A stretch of 64,000 bases of DNA from Micromonospora gifhornensis (GCF_016863515.1 NZ_BOPA01000035.1:1-64000), one strand, 5' to 3'; shown: positions 6,585 to 16,679, counted from the stretch's first letter. Made by a program: numbers and translations. The notes: generated by a model from the sequence alone, not told the origin.

Positions 6585-9500
6585 ATGTCCGATCCGTCCG
6601 CCGGCTCGCGACCGCTGAACGCGGCGCAGCGGGGCGTCTGGTACGCCCAACGGATCGATCCGGGTAATCCGGTCCACAACATGGGCGGCTACCTGGAGAT
6701 CCAGGGGCCACTCGACCCGGACGCGCTGGTCGCCGCGGTGTGCGTGCTGGTCGGTGAGGACGAGACGTCGCGGCTGCGCTTCACCGAGGTGGACGGCACG
6801 CCGACGCAGCAGTTCGGGCCGGCAACGGACTTCGCCCCCCGCCTGGTGGACCTCAGCGCCGAAGCCGATCCCCGGGCCGTGGCGCTGCGGCACATGCACG
6901 ACGACCTCAACCGGCCCCTCGACCTGGAGCACGACCGCCTTTTCCAGCACGAGATCTACCGGCTGGGCCCGGAGCACCACCTCTGGTACCTGCGGGCACA
7001 CCACCTTGTCCAGGACGGCTACAGCGCGACGATCCTCCGGCGGCGGGTCGCCGAGCTGTACACCGCTCTGGTGACCGGTCGTGGCGGGGCCGGAGCACCG
7101 CTCGGCTCGTTCACCGCGATGCTCGACGACCAGGACCGGTACGTCGGCTCCCGGGCACAGCAGCGGGACGCCGCCTACTGGCGCAAGCTGATGGCCGACG
7201 TGGCGTATGCCCCGCCCGCACCGGCAGGTAAACCCGCCAACCGGGTCACCCGGCAGGTGACCCGGTTGGACGGGCCGGGATTCGACCGGCTCCGAGAGTT
7301 CGCGCAGCGGGCCGGCACCACCTGGCAGCAGGCGCTGATCACCGCCGCGGTGCTGCACCGCCGGATGTGGACCGGTGACGACGACGTCCTGCTCGGGCTG
7401 CCGCTACCGGGACGGCTGGACCCCCGCTCGGCCGTCACACCCGGGATGATGGCGACCATCCTCCCGCTCTACTGCCGTGTCGACCCGGCGCAGACCGCTG
7501 AGGAACTGGCGGCCCGGGTCGCTGCGCTGGGCCTGCGTGCCCAGTGGCACCAACGGTACGACGGCGATGACCTGCGACGCGACCTGGGATGGCCCGCCGA
7601 TCAGGGACGCCAGTTCGGGCCGGTGATCAACTTCGTGGCCGGGGACGACCATGACGACTTCGCGGGTCTGCCCGCCCGGTACCACCTGCTGTCCACCGGC
7701 GGCACCATCGAGGACGTGGGGTTGACCGTCACCCACCATCCCGAGGGCGGTCTGCGCATCGACGTCAGCACCGACACCGCGTACACCCAGACGCTGGACC
7801 TCGACGCGTACCAGCGCACCTTCCACCGGATCCTGGCGAACATGACCGGTCGCTCCGGCGTCACGGTCGCCGAGATCGAGGCACTGGACGCGGCGGATCG
7901 CGAGCTGGTGCTGCGGGAGTGGAACGCCACCGCCGAGCCGGTGGCTGACCGGTCGTTGGCGGAACTGTTCACCGCGCAGGCGGCAGCGAGTCCGCAGGCG
8001 CCGGCCCTGGTCTGCGGCGGGGTCGCCCTGTCGTACGGGGAGTTGGCGCAGCGGTCCGGGCAACTGGCGAACCACCTGCTCTCGATCGGGCTCCGCCGGG
8101 GCGACGTGGTCGGGGTGCTGCTGGAGCGGGACGTCGACTTCGCGGTCGCCGTGGTCGCGGTGACCCGCACCGGTGCCGCCTACTCGATCCTGGACCCGGA
8201 CTTTCCCGACGAGCGGCTGAGCTTCGTCCTGCGGGAGACGGCCGCCTCGGCGCTGGTGACCCGCGAGGCGTTGACGTCGCGCGTCGACGCGGCCTGCCCG
8301 GTGGTGCGGGTGGACACCGATGCCGCGGCCATCGCCGGTCACACCACCGGCGACCCGCAGCCGCGAATCGACCCGGGTGACGTGGCGTGCGTGATGTTCA
8401 CGTCCGGGTCGACCGGGGCGCCGAAGGGAGTGTTGGCACCGCACCGGGCCCTGGTGGGGACGGTGCAGGGTCAGCGGTACGCGTCGTTCGGGCCCGACGA
8501 GGTGTTCCTGCAGTGCTCACCGGTGTCGTGGGACGCGTTCTCGTTGGAATTCTGGGGGGCGCTGCTGTTCGGCGGCGTCTGCGTCCTGCATCCCGGGCAG
8601 CGTCCCGATCCCACCGTGATCGCCGCGCTGGTGCCGGAGCACGGAGTGTCGATGCTCCAATTGTCCTCCGGGCTGTTCAACGTCCTGGTCGACGAGTATC
8701 CCGAGGTCTTCGCCGGGGTCCGGGTGGCGTTCACCGGAGGTGAGCCCTCTTCCGGTCCGCACGTCGCCCGGGTGTCAGCCCGCCACCCGCACCTGCGCGT
8801 GGCCAACGCCTACGGGCCGGCCGAGTCGATGGGGTTCACCACCACGTTCGACGTACCGGCGGATTTCACCGGCGTGGGTGTCCCGGTGGGTCGGGCAGTG
8901 GCGAACAAACGGGCGTACGTGCTGGACCGTCACCTGCGACCGGTACCGGTCGGTGTTGCGGGCGAGATCTACCTGGCCGGGGTGGGGCTGGCCGACGGCT
9001 ACCTCAACCAGGCCGGAGTCACCGCGCAGCGGTTCGTGGCGGACCCCTTCGGTGGCGACGGGGAACGCCTGTACCGCACGGGCGACCTGGCCCGCTGGTC
9101 GGCCGACGGCCAGTTGGAGTTCGTCGGTCGGGTCGACGGCCAGGTGAAGGTACGCGGCTTCCGGGTGGAACCCGGCGAGATCGAGGCGGCCCTGCTGGGT
9201 CACGCCGACGTCGCGCAGGCCGTGGTGCTGGCCTCGCCGGACGGCAACGGCACCCTGCGCCTGATCGCGTACGTGGTGCCGAGGACCACCGGCACCGACG
9301 GGGCCGCGCTGACCGGGTGGCTGCGCCAGCGGCTGCCGGAGCACATGGTGCCCAGTGCCGTGGTGCTGCTGGACCGGATCCCGTTGACCGCCAACGGCAA
9401 GGTCGATCGGCGGGCCCTGCCGGAGCCGGAGTTCGGTGCCGGCCCGACGACCCGTCGGGCCCCGCGCGACGCCCGGGAGGAGATCCTGTGCGGCCTCTAC

Positions 9501-12500
9501 GCCGAGGTCCTCGGGGTCGCCGAGGTCGGGGTGGACGACAGCTTCTTCGACCTGGGCGGGCATTCGCTGCTCGCCGCCCGGCTCGCCGCGCGGGCACGGG
9601 CGGTGCTCGGCGTCGAGTTGAGCATCCGCGACATCTTCGCCTCACCGACCGTCGCCGCCCTCGCCGCGAACCTGCCCATCACCGGTACCGCCCGGACCAG
9701 GCCCGCTCTCGTCGCCGCACCGCACGGCGAGCGGCTGCCGCTGTCGTACGCGCAACGCCGGCTCTGGCTCATCGACTCGATGGAGGAACCCGGCACCACC
9801 TACAACGTGCCGATGACCTTCCGCCTGCGCGGGGCCCTCGACGTCGCCGCCCTCACCGCGGCGGTCACCGACCTGGTCGACCGGCATCAGGTGCTACGGA
9901 CCGTCATCACCGCCGTCGACGGCGAGCCGTACCAACAGATCCTGGCACCGGCGCCGGTCACCGTGACGCGGCGCGAGGCGACCGTCGACGACCTCGACCA
10001 GCAGCTCGTCGCCGCCGCCGGGCACGTCTTCGACCTGGCCGCCGAAGCGCCGCTGCGGGTCACCCTCTTCGCGCTCGGCGACGAGGAGTACGAGCTGCTG
10101 ATCCTGCTGCACCACATCGCCACCGACGGACAGTCGCTGCGCCCGCTCCTGGGTGACCTGTCCGCCGCGTACGCCGCCCGGCGTGCCGGCCGGGCCCCCG
10201 ACTGGATGCCGCTGCCGGTGCAGTACGCCGACTACGCGCTCTGGCAACGGGCCGTGCTCGGCGACCGCGACGACCCGGACAGCACCCACCACGCCGATCT
10301 GCGCCACTGGCGGCAGGCCCTCGCCGGGCTGCCCGAGGAGACCGGGCTGCCGCTGGACCGGCCCCGGCCGGCGGTCGCCGACCACCGCGGCGACGCCGTG
10401 GCGGTACGGATCGACCCCCAGCTGGCCGGCCGGGTCCGCGAGGTGGCACGGGAACAGCGCTGCACCGCCTTCATGGTGCTGCAGGCCGCGCTGGCCCTGA
10501 CCCTGCGCCGCTACGGTGCCGGCACCGACATCGGCATCGGCACCCCGGTCGCCGGCCGCTCCGACGATGCGTTGGCCCCACTTGTCGGCTTCTTCGTCAA
10601 CACGGTCGTGTTGCGCACCGACACCTCCGGCAACCCCTCCTTCGCCGACCTGCTGGTGCGGGTACGCGGTGCCGACCTGGACGCCTTCGCCCACCAGGAA
10701 CTGCCCTTCGACCTGCTGCTGGAGGATCTCAACCCGGTACGGACACTGGCCCGGCACCCGCTGTTCCAGATCTGCCTGGGCTTCGACGACGCCACCGACG
10801 CCGAGCTGCACCTGCCCGGTCTGCGCTGTGAGCGCGGCAGCATCGTCGTCACCGGCGCGGCAAAGTTCGACCTGGAGTTCCTGCTGCGCGACGAGGGCGC
10901 CGACGGCATCGGTGGTGGCCTGGTCTACCGCACGGCCATCTTCGACGAGGCCACCGTGCAACGGCTGGTCGCCGCCCTGGAGCGCACCCTGCGGCAGGTG
11001 TTGGCCGACCCGTCCCGCCCGGTCGACGAGGTCGACGCCCTCGATCCGGTGGAGCGGTCGGCGCTGTTGCACGACTGGAACACCACCGCCGTCGAGGTCG
11101 ACGACGAGTCGCTGGCGCACCGGTTCGCCGCCCAGGTGGGGGCCGACCCGCACGCGGTGGCGCTGCGTCACGAAACGGCCGCCCTGACCTACGGCGAACT
11201 GGACGCCGCGGCGAACCGGTTGGCCCGGCACCTGAGCGCGGCCGGGGTGCGTCGCGGCGACATCGTCGGCGTCCTGCTGGAACGGGGCATGGACTTCGCG
11301 GTCGCGGTCGTCGCGGTGGTGAAGACCGGTGCCGCGTACGCGGTGCTGGACCCGGAGTTCCCCGACGAGCGGCTGCACCGCATCGTCACCGAGACCGGCG
11401 CCGCCGCGCTCGTCAGCAGCGCCGCGCTGGCCGAGCGGATCACCACCGACGCGCCGGTGGTGCGGGTGGACACCGACGCCGCGCTGATCGCCGCGCATCC
11501 GGCCACCGACCCCGGTGCCCCCGTCGGCCCGGACGACGTGGCGTGCGTGATGTTCACCTCCGGCTCCACAGGTACGCCAAAGGGCATCCTGACCTCGCAT
11601 CGCGCCCTGGTCGGCACCCTCGCCGGCCAGAGCTACGCCGACTTCGGCCCGGACCAGGCGTTCCTGCAGTGCTCACCGGTGTCCTGGGACGCGTTCTCGC
11701 TGGAGTTCTGGGGCGCGCTGCTGTTCGGCGGAACGTGTGTGCTGCAACCGGGGCAGCGCCCCGAACCGGCCCTGATCGCCACCCTCGTACGCGAACACCG
11801 CGTCACCATGCTCCAGCTCTCCTCGGGGCTGTTCAACCTGCTCGTCGACGAGTATCCGCAGGCCTTCGAGGGGGTCCGGTACGCCTTCACCGGCGGCGAG
11901 ACGTCGTCGGTGACGCACGTGGCCAGGATCCTGAGCCGGTGTCCGGACCTGCGGGTCGGTAACGCGTACGGGCCGGCCGAGTCGATGGGGTTCAGCACCG
12001 TCCACCCCGTGCCCGACGACTTCACCGAAACGAGCAGCCTGCCGGTGGGTCGGGCGGTGGCGAACAAGCGGGCGTACGTGCTCGATGACGCACTGCGGCC
12101 GGCACCGGTCGGTGTCGTCGGCGAGGTGTACCTGGCGGGGATCGGCCTCGCGCACGGCTACCTCAACCAGCCCGGCACCACCGCGCAGCGGTTCGTTCCG
12201 GATCCCTTCGGTGCGCCGGGTGACCGGCTCTACCGCACCGGCGATCTGGCCAGGTGGACTGTCGACGGGCAACTGGAGTTCGCCGGCCGCCTCGACGGCC
12301 AGGTGAAGGTGCGCGGCTTCCGGGTCGAGCCCGGTGAGATCGAGTCGGTACTGCGCGGCCACGACCAGGTGGCGCAGGCCGCCGTCATCGCCGTACCCGA
12401 TCCGACCGGGACGATGCGCCTGATCGCCTACGTGGTCGGCGACACCGACCCGGCCGGTCTGCGACCGTGGCTGCGGGAGCGGCTGCCCGAGCACATGGTG

Positions 12501-12908
12501 CCCGCCGCGGTGATCCCGCTGGAGCGGATGCCGTTGACGGCCAACGGCAAGCTCGACCGGCGGGCCCTGCCGGAGCCGGAGTTCACCGCCGGGACCGGTC
12601 GGGCGGCCCGCGACGCCCGCGAGGAGATCCTCTGCGGGGTGTACGCGGAGATCCTCGGCGTACCGACCGTCAGCATCGACGACGACTTCTTCGACCTCGG
12701 CGGGCACAGCCTGCTCGCCGCGAAACTCGCCGCCCGCGTCTGCGCGATCCTCGGCACCCAACTCACCATCCGCGACATCTTCCAGGCCCCCACCATCGCC
12801 GCCCTGGCCGCGCAACTGCCCACGGCCGCACCGACCCGCAGCCGACCCACGCTGCGCCGGCGCACCGAAGCGGGCAGGGCGTTGCCGAGCAGCCCACAGA
12901 GCACCTGA
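6585..12908 (+). CDS. NRPS-1: C-A-T-C-A-T, modules 1 and 2
   Basis: A 2,107-residue two-module nonribosomal peptide synthetase. Module 1: C with HHLVQDG at 139-145, A with its SGSTG loop near 606-615, T with Ser994 in DLGGHSLL. Module 2: C with HHIATDG near 1176, A loop near 1658, T with Ser2042. The first C domain starts LNAAQRGVW, resembling EntF-type starter C domains that take an acyl group from a carrier, fitting the upstream KAS III/ACP. Both A domains gave the same hand-read pocket (D-A-L-Q-F-G-A-G-F), so modules 1 and 2 probably add the same residue, which I cannot name. There is no epimerase or thioesterase. The C-terminus ends with RPTLRRR, also found in NRPS-2. ATG 6585 is preferred to an in-frame upstream GTG because the C domain begins there. 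Confidence 0.95.
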   Translation: MSDPSAGSRPLNAAQRGVWYAQRIDPGNPVHNMGGYLEIQGPLDPDALVAAVCVLVGEDETSRLRFTEVDGTPTQQFGPATDFAPRLVDLSAEADPRAVALRHMHDDLNRPLDLEHDRLFQHEIYRLGPEHHLWYLRAHHLVQDGYSATILRRRVAELYTALVTGRGGAGAPLGSFTAMLDDQDRYVGSRAQQRDAAYWRKLMADVAYAPPAPAGKPANRVTRQVTRLDGPGFDRLREFAQRAGTTWQQALITAAVLHRRMWTGDDDVLLGLPLPGRLDPRSAVTPGMMATILPLYCRVDPAQTAEELAARVAALGLRAQWHQRYDGDDLRRDLGWPADQGRQFGPVINFVAGDDHDDFAGLPARYHLLSTGGTIEDVGLTVTHHPEGGLRIDVSTDTAYTQTLDLDAYQRTFHRILANMTGRSGVTVAEIEALDAADRELVLREWNATAEPVADRSLAELFTAQAAASPQAPALVCGGVALSYGELAQRSGQLANHLLSIGLRRGDVVGVLLERDVDFAVAVVAVTRTGAAYSILDPDFPDERLSFVLRETAASALVTREALTSRVDAACPVVRVDTDAAAIAGHTTGDPQPRIDPGDVACVMFTSGSTGAPKGVLAPHRALVGTVQGQRYASFGPDEVFLQCSPVSWDAFSLEFWGALLFGGVCVLHPGQRPDPTVIAALVPEHGVSMLQLSSGLFNVLVDEYPEVFAGVRVAFTGGEPSSGPHVARVSARHPHLRVANAYGPAESMGFTTTFDVPADFTGVGVPVGRAVANKRAYVLDRHLRPVPVGVAGEIYLAGVGLADGYLNQAGVTAQRFVADPFGGDGERLYRTGDLARWSADGQLEFVGRVDGQVKVRGFRVEPGEIEAALLGHADVAQAVVLASPDGNGTLRLIAYVVPRTTGTDGAALTGWLRQRLPEHMVPSAVVLLDRIPLTANGKVDRRALPEPEFGAGPTTRRAPRDAREEILCGLYAEVLGVAEVGVDDSFFDLGGHSLLAARLAARARAVLGVELSIRDIFASPTVAALAANLPITGTARTRPALVAAPHGERLPLSYAQRRLWLIDSMEEPGTTYNVPMTFRLRGALDVAALTAAVTDLVDRHQVLRTVITAVDGEPYQQILAPAPVTVTRREATVDDLDQQLVAAAGHVFDLAAEAPLRVTLFALGDEEYELLILLHHIATDGQSLRPLLGDLSAAYAARRAGRAPDWMPLPVQYADYALWQRAVLGDRDDPDSTHHADLRHWRQALAGLPEETGLPLDRPRPAVADHRGDAVAVRIDPQLAGRVREVAREQRCTAFMVLQAALALTLRRYGAGTDIGIGTPVAGRSDDALAPLVGFFVNTVVLRTDTSGNPSFADLLVRVRGADLDAFAHQELPFDLLLEDLNPVRTLARHPLFQICLGFDDATDAELHLPGLRCERGSIVVTGAAKFDLEFLLRDEGADGIGGGLVYRTAIFDEATVQRLVAALERTLRQVLADPSRPVDEVDALDPVERSALLHDWNTTAVEVDDESLAHRFAAQVGADPHAVALRHETAALTYGELDAAANRLARHLSAAGVRRGDIVGVLLERGMDFAVAVVAVVKTGAAYAVLDPEFPDERLHRIVTETGAAALVSSAALAERITTDAPVVRVDTDAALIAAHPATDPGAPVGPDDVACVMFTSGSTGTPKGILTSHRALVGTLAGQSYADFGPDQAFLQCSPVSWDAFSLEFWGALLFGGTCVLQPGQRPEPALIATLVREHRVTMLQLSSGLFNLLVDEYPQAFEGVRYAFTGGETSSVTHVARILSRCPDLRVGNAYGPAESMGFSTVHPVPDDFTETSSLPVGRAVANKRAYVLDDALRPAPVGVVGEVYLAGIGLAHGYLNQPGTTAQRFVPDPFGAPGDRLYRTGDLARWTVDGQLEFAGRLDGQVKVRGFRVEPGEIESVLRGHDQVAQAAVIAVPDPTGTMRLIAYVVGDTDPAGLRPWLRERLPEHMVPAAVIPLERMPLTANGKLDRRALPEPEFTAGTGRAARDAREEILCGVYAEILGVPTVSIDDDFFDLGGHSLLAAKLAARVCAILGTQLTIRDIFQAPTIAALAAQLPTAAPTRSRPTLRRRTEAGRALPSSPQST

Positions 12909-12953
12909 CCGCACCCGCACTCCCTGCACCACCGACCGTGAAGCCGTCCAGGA

Positions 12954-13790
12954 ATGGAGCGCATCGTGGACCATGCCCACTTCGACCCGGCCGGCGCGAT
13001 GCCGGACCGGCATCCGTCGCCCGCCCCCGACGACGTCGTCTGGGTGCTGCCCGGCGGCACCGGGGACGCCCCGCACCACACCTCGCTGCTGGTGCTGCCG
13101 CACTCCGGTGGCAACGCACACGCGTACGCACCCTGGCGGGACCTGCTGCCCGAGGGGGTACGCCTGCTCGTCGGGCAGTACCCCGGTCGGGGTGCCCGGT
13201 TCAGTGAGCCGCTGCCCGAGACGATGGCCGACCTGGTCGACCCGGTCCTGGCCAGCCTGCCCGCCGACACCGACGACCTGGTCGTGCTCGGACACAGCAT
13301 GGGTTCCCTCGTCGCGTACGAGGTGGCCCGGGCCCTGACCGAGGCCGGCCGCCCGCCCCGCGCCCTGGTCGTCTCCGCCTGCCGGGCACCGTTCCTGGTC
13401 AACCCGAGCCCGGTGCATCCGGAGGACCTCGACGACGACGCGCTTGTCGCCGCGATCAAGGAACGGGGCGGTACGGAGAACGGCATCCTCGACGAGCCGG
13501 AGCTGCGGGAGCTGGTGCTGCCCTCGATCCGGGCCGACTTCGCCATCGACGACGCCTACCACAGCCCGCCGGCGGCACCGCTTGCCTGCCCGGTGGTCGT
13601 CTTCGGCGGCAGCACCGACCCGGTGGTGCCGGCCGAGGCCCTCGGCCGCTGGGCCGAGATCACCGACGGACCGGTCACCACGCACGTGCTGCCCGGCGGC
13701 CACTTCTACTTCAACGACCAGCTCGAAGCCTTTCTCACCCTGGTCACCGGTGTCCTCGACGGCTGCGCCGCGCGGCCGGAATTCGCCTGA
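12954..13790 (+). CDS. Type II thioesterase
   Basis: An alpha/beta-hydrolase of 278 residues that removes wrong or stalled acyl groups from carrier domains; some relatives shuttle aminoacyl groups between carriers. It shows the GHSMGS nucleophile elbow (Ser115), an oxyanion region LPHSGGNAHAY, an acidic residue in GSTDPVVP and the late catalytic His in GGHFYFN. Translation may start at ATG 12954 or GTG 12966, which is better spaced from a GGAG. It is 45 bp after NRPS-1 and 29 bp before the SyrP-like hydroxylase, clearly in one operon. Because modules 3-5 must be loaded in trans, a shuttling role is possible, but the sequence looks like an ordinary editing enzyme. Confidence 0.92.
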   Translation: MERIVDHAHFDPAGAMPDRHPSPAPDDVVWVLPGGTGDAPHHTSLLVLPHSGGNAHAYAPWRDLLPEGVRLLVGQYPGRGARFSEPLPETMADLVDPVLASLPADTDDLVVLGHSMGSLVAYEVARALTEAGRPPRALVVSACRAPFLVNPSPVHPEDLDDDALVAAIKERGGTENGILDEPELRELVLPSIRADFAIDDAYHSPPAAPLACPVVVFGGSTDPVVPAEALGRWAEITDGPVTTHVLPGGHFYFNDQLEAFLTLVTGVLDGCAARPEFA

Positions 13791-13819
13791 CCCACTCCAC
13801 CTCGTTCAGGAGGATCTCG

Positions 13820-14854
13820 ATGTCTCTCACCGCCCAAGCGCCCGTAGCCCACCTCGACGTACGTCACGAACCGGGCAAGCCGACCATCCTCGTCACCCCG
13901 TCGTTCAACGACCTCGACGACGCCGTCGGGTGGCTCACCGCGCAACGCGCGGCGATCCGCGCCGAACTGCTGCACTGCGGCAGCCTGATGATCCGTGGCC
14001 TGCCCGTCGGGGACACCACCGACTTCGCCCGGGTCCGCGACGTGCTGATGCCGCAGCAGACCGGCTACCGGGAGAAGGCCACCCCGCGTACCGACTTCGG
14101 TCAGGGCGTCTTCTCCTCCACCGACCTGCCCGCCGCCCAGCCGATCCGGCTGCACAACGAGAACAGCTACACCCTCGACTTCCCCGGCACCCTGCTGTTC
14201 GGGTGTGTGGTCGCGCCCGAGGAGGGCGGCGCGACGACCGTCGGCGACATGCGCGAGGCGCTGCGCCTGATGCCCGCCGACCTGCGGGAGCGCTTCGCCG
14301 CGCACGGCTGGCTGCTGGTACGCAACTACTCGGAGCTGGCCGGTCTGCCCTGGCAGACCAGCTTCGCCAGCGACGACCCGGCCGACGTGCAGTCCTACTG
14401 CGACGAGAACGTGATCGGCTACGAGTGGCTCGACGAGGAGGAGCTGCGCACCCGGCAGCGTCGCTCGGCGATCGTCACCCACCCGGTCACCGGCGAGCAG
14501 TCCTGGTTCAACCACTACGCCTTCTGGAACCGGTGGACCCTCGACGCGGACGTGCGCGACGTGCTGCTGGACACCTACGGCGACGACGGGCTGCCCTTCG
14601 ACACGTACGTCGGTGACGGCTCGGCGTTGACCCGGGAGGAGGTCGAGAGCATCGCGGCGGTGTACGAGCAGGTGACCGTCCGCGAGACCTGGCAGGTCGG
14701 CGACCTGCTGATGGTCGACAACATCCTCAACGCGCACGGGCGGGAGGCGTTCTCCGGCGCCCGCAAGATCCTGGTGGCGATGGGCGACCCGGTCGCCCTG
14801 GCCGACTGCGCGCCGCAGACTCCCCCGTCCACCACCGTGTCGGACGGGAAGTGA
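13820..14854 (+). CDS. SyrP-like (TauD family) Fe(II)/2-oxoglutarate hydroxylase
   Basis: A 344-residue TauD-family non-heme iron oxygenase. The facial triad is H112-x-E114 in RLHNENSYTL and H306 in NAHGREAFSG, with R315 as likely 2-oxoglutarate anchor. The HxE form and the HNENSY signature match the SyrP/KtzO-type enzymes that beta-hydroxylate an amino acid while it is bound to a carrier domain. AGGAGG at 13808 precedes ATG 13820. It ends 7 bp before the A-T didomain gene, so the natural substrate is probably the aminoacyl thioester made by that protein (predicted glutaminyl, or glutamyl). The product would be a beta-hydroxy residue. Confidence 0.85.
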   Translation: MSLTAQAPVAHLDVRHEPGKPTILVTPSFNDLDDAVGWLTAQRAAIRAELLHCGSLMIRGLPVGDTTDFARVRDVLMPQQTGYREKATPRTDFGQGVFSSTDLPAAQPIRLHNENSYTLDFPGTLLFGCVVAPEEGGATTVGDMREALRLMPADLRERFAAHGWLLVRNYSELAGLPWQTSFASDDPADVQSYCDENVIGYEWLDEEELRTRQRRSAIVTHPVTGEQSWFNHYAFWNRWTLDADVRDVLLDTYGDDGLPFDTYVGDGSALTREEVESIAAVYEQVTVRETWQVGDLLMVDNILNAHGREAFSGARKILVAMGDPVALADCAPQTPPSTTVSDGK

Positions 14855-14861
14855 GCCGACG

Positions 14862-16679
14862 ATGACCAGCGCACTGATCAACGCCCCAATGGCCGAGCCC
14901 ACCGTCGCGGCGGTGCCGGCAGCGGACCTGCTCGACCGGCTGGCCGACGTGCCGGCCGACCGGGTGGCCGTCGTCTGCGGCGACACCAGCCTCACCTTCG
15001 GACAGCTGCGGGAGCGCGTCGGCGTCGTCGCCGGCCGTCTCACCGCCCGCGGCGTCGGTCCGGAGAGCGTCGTCGCCCTCGGCCTGCCCCGCGGAGTCGA
15101 CCTGGTGGCGGCCCTGCTCGGCACCATGACCGCAGGCGCGGCGTACCTGCCGGTCGACCCGCAGCTGCCCGTCGACCGACGCCGCTATCTCGTCGACGAC
15201 GCCCGCGCCGACCTGCTGATCGTCGACGGGGACACCGAGCCCCTCACCGCGTCGACCCCGCAGGTGTCCCTGGCGGCGCTGGCCACCCCGGACGACGCGC
15301 CGACCGGCGGGTACGCGCCCGTGCCGGTCGGCCCGGACACCCTGGCGTACGTCATCTACACCTCCGGCTCCACCGGCCGCCCCAAGGGCGTCGAGATCAG
15401 CCGGGGCGCGCTCGCCTCGCTGCTGGCCGAACTGGAGTCCACCGGGGTCGTACGCCCCGGTCCGGGCACGGTTGGTTGGAACGCCTCGCCCTCCTTCGAC
15501 GCCTCCGTGCAGCAGTGGATCCGGATCTGCCGGGGCGACACGGTGGTGGTGCTCGACGAGCAGACCCGTACCGACCCGGCGCTGCTCGGGGCACTCGTCG
15601 AGCGGTACCCGCTCACCGACCTGGACATCACTCCGTCGCATCTGGAGCTGCTGCTGGAGCACCTGGCCGCCTCTCCGCGCGGTGCCGAGGGTCGGCCGCT
15701 GACCCTGATCGTCGGTGGCGAACCGATCAGCCCGACCCTGTGGGGTCGGCTCGGTGAGCTGGTCGACGCCGGGATCCTGCGCGCGGTCAACGCGTACGGG
15801 CCCACCGAGTGCACTGTCGACGCCACCGTCGGCCGGATCACCTCGGACCGGGCCCCGCACATCGGCACCGTCCTGCCCGGCCTGCGGCTGCGGGTGCTCG
15901 ACGACACCCTGGCCCCGGTCACCCCCGGCGAGGTCGGGGAGCTCTACCTGGCCGGGTCGCGGGTCGGTCGCGGCTACCGCCGCCGCCCCGGCCTGACCGC
16001 CGAGCGGTTCGTCGCCGACCTCGACTCCGATGACGGCACCCGGATGTACCGCACCGGGGACCGCTGCCGGCAGCTGCCCGACGGCCGGCTGGAGTTCCTC
16101 GGCCGGGTCGACAGCCAGGTGAAGGTACGCGGCCACCGGATGGAACTGGGTGAGATCGAGTCGGTGGTCGGCGCCCACCCGGCGGTGGCCGAGACGGCCG
16201 TGCTGGTGCACGAGGAGGACGGGCAACTGCTCGTCGCCTACTACCGGCCGGCCGCGCCGGTGGACGCGGCGGCGCTGCGCGAGTGGACGGCGCGCAGCCT
16301 GCCCGGGTACATGGTGCCGGGCGCGTTCGTCGCCGTCGACCGCTTCCCGCGCACCAACAGCGGCAAGCTCGACCGGGCGGCCCTGCCCGCTCCCACCCTC
16401 ACCCCCGCACCGCAGGTGCCCTCCGGTGTGTCCCCGACCGGCCCGGTCGAGGAGCTCATCGCCCGGGTCTGGTCCCAGGTGCTGCGGCAGCCGTCGATCA
16501 GCGCCGAGGACAACTTCTTCAAGCTCGGCGGCCACTCGCTGCTGGCGATCAAGCTGGTTTCCCGGGTCCGCGCGGAACTCGGCCTGAGTCTGCCCATCCG
16601 CGCCGTCTACGAGAACCCGCGACTGCGGGACCTGGCCCGGGCCATCGAAGCCCGGCTGGAGCCGTCGGCCTCGGCCTGA
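14862..16679 (+). CDS. Free-standing NRPS A-T didomain (Gln-like pocket)
   Basis: A 605-residue adenylation-thiolation protein without C or TE domain. The A domain shows YTSGSTGRPKG near 166-176, NAYGPTECTVD, YRTGDR, GRVDSQVKVRG and NSGKLDR; the T domain carries Ser559 in LGGHSLLAIK. Reading the pocket by hand against GrsA gives D-A-Q-D-I-G-A-V-D-K, close to the published glutamine code DAQDLGVVDK. With the adjacent SyrP-like hydroxylase it forms the usual pair that makes a beta-hydroxy amino acid on a carrier. It must then hand the residue to an A-less module, most plausibly module 3 in NRPS-2 or module 5 in NRPS-3. How transfer occurs is not visible. Confidence 0.93.
   Translation: MTSALINAPMAEPTVAAVPAADLLDRLADVPADRVAVVCGDTSLTFGQLRERVGVVAGRLTARGVGPESVVALGLPRGVDLVAALLGTMTAGAAYLPVDPQLPVDRRRYLVDDARADLLIVDGDTEPLTASTPQVSLAALATPDDAPTGGYAPVPVGPDTLAYVIYTSGSTGRPKGVEISRGALASLLAELESTGVVRPGPGTVGWNASPSFDASVQQWIRICRGDTVVVLDEQTRTDPALLGALVERYPLTDLDITPSHLELLLEHLAASPRGAEGRPLTLIVGGEPISPTLWGRLGELVDAGILRAVNAYGPTECTVDATVGRITSDRAPHIGTVLPGLRLRVLDDTLAPVTPGEVGELYLAGSRVGRGYRRRPGLTAERFVADLDSDDGTRMYRTGDRCRQLPDGRLEFLGRVDSQVKVRGHRMELGEIESVVGAHPAVAETAVLVHEEDGQLLVAYYRPAAPVDAAALREWTARSLPGYMVPGAFVAVDRFPRTNSGKLDRAALPAPTLTPAPQVPSGVSPTGPVEELIARVWSQVLRQPSISAEDNFFKLGGHSLLAIKLVSRVRAELGLSLPIRAVYENPRLRDLARAIEARLEPSASA

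Noticed and set aside
9894..11600. Antisense 568-codon frame inside NRPS-1
   Set aside because: Lies entirely within recognisable C and A domains of the sense strand.
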